From: Moraxella atlantae NBRC 14588
GTDB taxonomy: Bacteria > Pseudomonadota > Gammaproteobacteria > Pseudomonadales > Moraxellaceae
Assembly: GCF_001591265.1 (NCBI RefSeq)
Contig: NZ_BCUL01000007.1
Coordinates: forward strand, 53,692-117,691
Length of the DNA: 64,000 nucleotides
Reading direction: 5' to 3'
The position numbers and the translations under genes were made by a program. Of the stretch, positions 62,033-64,000 are shown in pieces; position 1 is the first letter of the stretch, and each line of letters starts with the position of its first letter. The notes beneath the pieces are model-generated. The model made no database searches. It saw only the letters and a list, made by a program, of their open reading frames with translations, and was not told the origin of the DNA.

Positions 62033-63436
62033 TTACTTATCTGTAGTGAATACGTTTTGGTGCGTCGCTTTATACTTGCCGCCGTCATCGACGCTGACTG
62101 CTTCAAGTACAATCGGCGTGTTGGCTTGTTTGATGACATTTGGATCACCCAAAACACTGATCGGAAAGTCATAGCTTTCGCTTGGGTCAAGCGGAATGGT
62201 CTTAAAGCGGCTATCTAACTGCAAGCCATCTTGCGGCACCAACCGAATTGCATACTCATGCGGACTTTGTGTTTTATTGGTAATTTTAATGATATACGTA
62301 TTTTCCACCAATCCTTGCGCATTCACCGATGACAACTGATTACGGTCACGGCGAATATCAAGCTGCAACGGCACACGGCTGCTCAAGCCATATAAAGCCC
62401 CACCAACCAACAACGTCAGCAGCGCCAAATACGCAAACAAACGTGGGCGCAGCATATGGCTTTTTTCTTCCTCAACCAGCTGGCGCTCAGTACTATAACG
62501 AATCAGCCCACGCGGCTTGCCGACCTTATCCATAATCTCATTACACGCATCTACACACGCCGCACATTGGATACACTCTACCTGCAAACCATCACGAATA
62601 TCAATCCCCGTCGGACACACCTGCACGCACATCGTACAATTCACACAATCGCCAAGGTTCGGATTTTCCTTACCTTTTTTCTGTGCACCGCGTGGCTCAC
62701 CGCGTTTATAATCATAAGACACAATCAACGTATCTTTATCAAACATCACACTTTGAAAACGACCATACGGGCAAATATGCGTACACATATGCTCACGCAT
62801 ATAACCTGCATTGGCAAACGTCGCAAACGTAAAAATCCCCACCGACACCCACGTCAAAGCCGTCCACGCAGGCAAGGGAATACCGCCCACCGACTGCCAA
62901 CTGTGATACAAATAATCTGTACCCACCGCATAACTGGTAAATGTCAACGCCGTCACCAACGCCATCAACGCCCAAATCACATACACAATCCCGCGTTTAA
63001 TGACCTTTTGCGCCGTCCACGGCTCTTTATCGAGCTTAAACTGCTTATTGCGCTCACCGATCACCAACTTCTCAGTAAACTGGTACATATGCGTCCAGAT
63101 CGTCTGTGGGCACGCATAACCGCACCACACACGCCCTGCATACACCGTCACAAAAAACAGCAAAAACGCCGCGATAATAAAGAAAAAAGCAAAAAAGAAC
63201 ATATCTTGCGGCAAAAACGTCAGCCCAAAAATCATAATACGCTGACCGGTAAAATCAAACCAAATCGCCTGATGACCATCATAGCGCAACCATGGCAACA
63301 CCAAAAACAGTGCCAACAACGCATACATACTCACCAAACGGATTTTTTGATAAAACCCATACACAAACCGCGGATGCACCCGTTTTTTCGTTGCATCAAT
63401 CTCATGCACAGGAATATAATTGACCGGCTCTGACAT
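62033..63436 (-). CDS. ccoG: Cytochrome c oxidase accessory protein CcoG (FixG/RdxA)
   Basis: Membrane-bound iron-sulfur protein; CcoG reduces Cu(II) for insertion into cbb3 oxidase. The 467-residue protein has an N-terminal helix bundle (about four or five helices; MYALLALFLVLPWL, FFFAFFFIIAAFLLFFVTVYAG), the polyferredoxin-type VWCGYACPQTIW, and EHMCTHICPYGRFQS. The ferredoxin module has two cysteine quartets (CVNCTMCVQVCPTG, CIQCAACVDAC), and a C-terminal immunoglobulin-like IG/CcoG domain closes it. ATG 63436 has GAGG upstream. The ccoNOPQ genes are not in the window. Confidence 0.94.
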   Translation of the reverse strand: MSEPVNYIPVHEIDATKKRVHPRFVYGFYQKIRLVSMYALLALFLVLPWLRYDGHQAIWFDFTGQRIMIFGLTFLPQDMFFFAFFFIIAAFLLFFVTVYAGRVWCGYACPQTIWTHMYQFTEKLVIGERNKQFKLDKEPWTAQKVIKRGIVYVIWALMALVTALTFTSYAVGTDYLYHSWQSVGGIPLPAWTALTWVSVGIFTFATFANAGYMREHMCTHICPYGRFQSVMFDKDTLIVSYDYKRGEPRGAQKKGKENPNLGDCVNCTMCVQVCPTGIDIRDGLQVECIQCAACVDACNEIMDKVGKPRGLIRYSTERQLVEEEKSHMLRPRLFAYLALLTLLVGGALYGLSSRVPLQLDIRRDRNQLSSVNAQGLVENTYIIKITNKTQSPHEYAIRLVPQDGLQLDSRFKTIPLDPSESYDFPISVLGDPNVIKQANTPIVLEAVSVDDGGKYKATHQNVFTTDK

Positions 63437-63649
63437 AGCTCGCCTCACAAAATGCGCGCTAAACTTTCAATAAGTCAAAATCTTGGCTAGAAAAAAGTCT
63501 GGCTTTCACGCTTGAAAAAATATAAAAAATTAAAAGATAAAAAAATAAAAACCTACCCCTACATTATAGCACCCACTCAACAAATCAACCCTCATAAACT
63601 GTAACCCACCAAAAAACCCAACTTTTTGCAAATTTTTTGAAAAACCCCC

Positions 63650-63677
63650 TTGACCGCACCAAAAAAGCGCGTATAAT
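63650..63677 (+). promoter_or_regulatory. rrn-like promoter P1
   Basis: TTGACC, 16 bases (ending GCGCG), then consensus TATAAT. The spacing and GCGC context are typical of ribosomal RNA P1 promoters. Confidence 0.75.
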
Positions 63678-63773
63678 ACGCACTCACTGAACGGCGGCTA
63701 ACCAATAAAGCTAATAGAAACAAGCAGTTATTGAAAGCAAAGCCGAACGGTAAAAAAAACTGAAAAAAAGCTA

Positions 63774-63801
63774 TTGACAACACAGCAAAGCATGTTAAAA
63801 T
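63774..63801 (+). promoter_or_regulatory. rrn-like promoter P2
   Basis: Consensus TTGACA, 16 bases, TAAAAT, followed by the discriminator AGCGCCTC. Confidence 0.78.
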
Positions 63802-64000
63802 AGCGCCTCTTTCGACAGATGATGTCAAAGAATAACTCAATAACAACGAAACACAAGAACAACTTGTGTGGATTTTCACCCAGGCACAAAAAGAAATGAA
63901 GTAAAGAAGCATTTCTACTGTTATAAATCGAAGAGTACAATAGGACTTAACGATGAACTGAGTGAAAAAAACTTAAAGTTGATTCATTTAAGCGAACAGT

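Larger units (their letters stand above)
63437..64000 (+). other. Probable leader region of a ribosomal RNA operon
   Basis: No gene is seen. Bases 63437-63640 are AT-rich filler upstream of ccoG. From 63650 two strong tandem promoters with GC-rich discriminators are followed by about 200 bases of conserved-looking, non-coding leader (for example AACAACTTGTGTGGATTTTCACC). This is the layout of gammaproteobacterial rrn operons. The 16S gene itself would begin beyond the window. Confidence 0.6.

Noticed and set aside
62456..63433. 325-codon open frame on the plus strand opposite ccoG
   Set aside because: Composition is dominated by His, Arg, Thr and Gln, as expected of an antisense shadow. ccoG on the other strand has full family motifs.

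Overview
The window reads as a chromosomal segment of a gammaproteobacterium of the family Moraxellaceae (Moraxella / Psychrobacter / Faucicola type). The reasons are the Hfq with a long Gly-rich tail, a PilS-type kinase beside a GacA-type regulator, a PACE efflux protein, the kdsD-kdsC-lptC-lptA-lptB order, and a pyrB followed by a catalytically dead dihydroorotase. I cannot name the species. Nearly all genes are ordinary housekeeping genes. The accessory content is concentrated between about 32.3 and 39.5 kb.

Layout: 1-10.6 kb holds ilvA (cut by the window edge), rpiA, a Bax1-family membrane protein, nadK, mltB, a CAT-anticodon tRNA, a glutamate-synthase-like flavoprotein, and a gacA-pilS two-component operon. 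10.8-15.7 kb holds queD, tsaE, a short mutL, miaA and hfq. 16-20.3 kb is the Kdo/LPS-transport operon (kdsD, kdsC, lptC, lptA, lptB) followed by a PACE efflux gene. 20.4-32.2 kb holds radA, an RlpA-like gene, ihfB, lapA, pyrF, a phosphoesterase, a histidine phosphatase, a HAD phosphatase, exonuclease III, argJ, a double-DUF305 lipoprotein, a TrmH-family methylase and fbp.

32.3-39.5 kb is the accessory patch. A single reading frame joins a cytosine-C5 methyltransferase to an HpaII-family restriction endonuclease, and it sits directly upstream of pyrB and pyrC'. Next comes a stand-alone IS200/IS605-type TnpB element whose protein lacks the usual RuvC-II glutamate. A small exported-protein gene follows, cut at its 3' end by the TnpB element. 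A complete DDE insertion sequence with 14-bp inverted repeats and a 5-bp target duplication has landed just upstream of that gene's ribosome-binding site.

39.6-64 kb returns to core genes: DUF2127, YihY, WrbA-like, DUF2069, DUF3108, groES-groEL behind a sigma-32-type promoter, yaaA, a GspE/PilB ATPase, a lipocalin gene broken by a frameshift in its signal peptide, tRNA-Leu and tRNA-Cys, folD, dcd, uup, slyX, a DAHP synthase, lpxB, purD, rnhB, fixH and ccoG. The last 350 bases carry two tandem strong promoters and what looks like the leader of a ribosomal RNA operon that starts beyond the window.

The best candidates for something unusual are the fused methyltransferase-endonuclease, the TnpB with a rearranged active site, and the MutL that lacks most of its C-terminal dimerisation domain.
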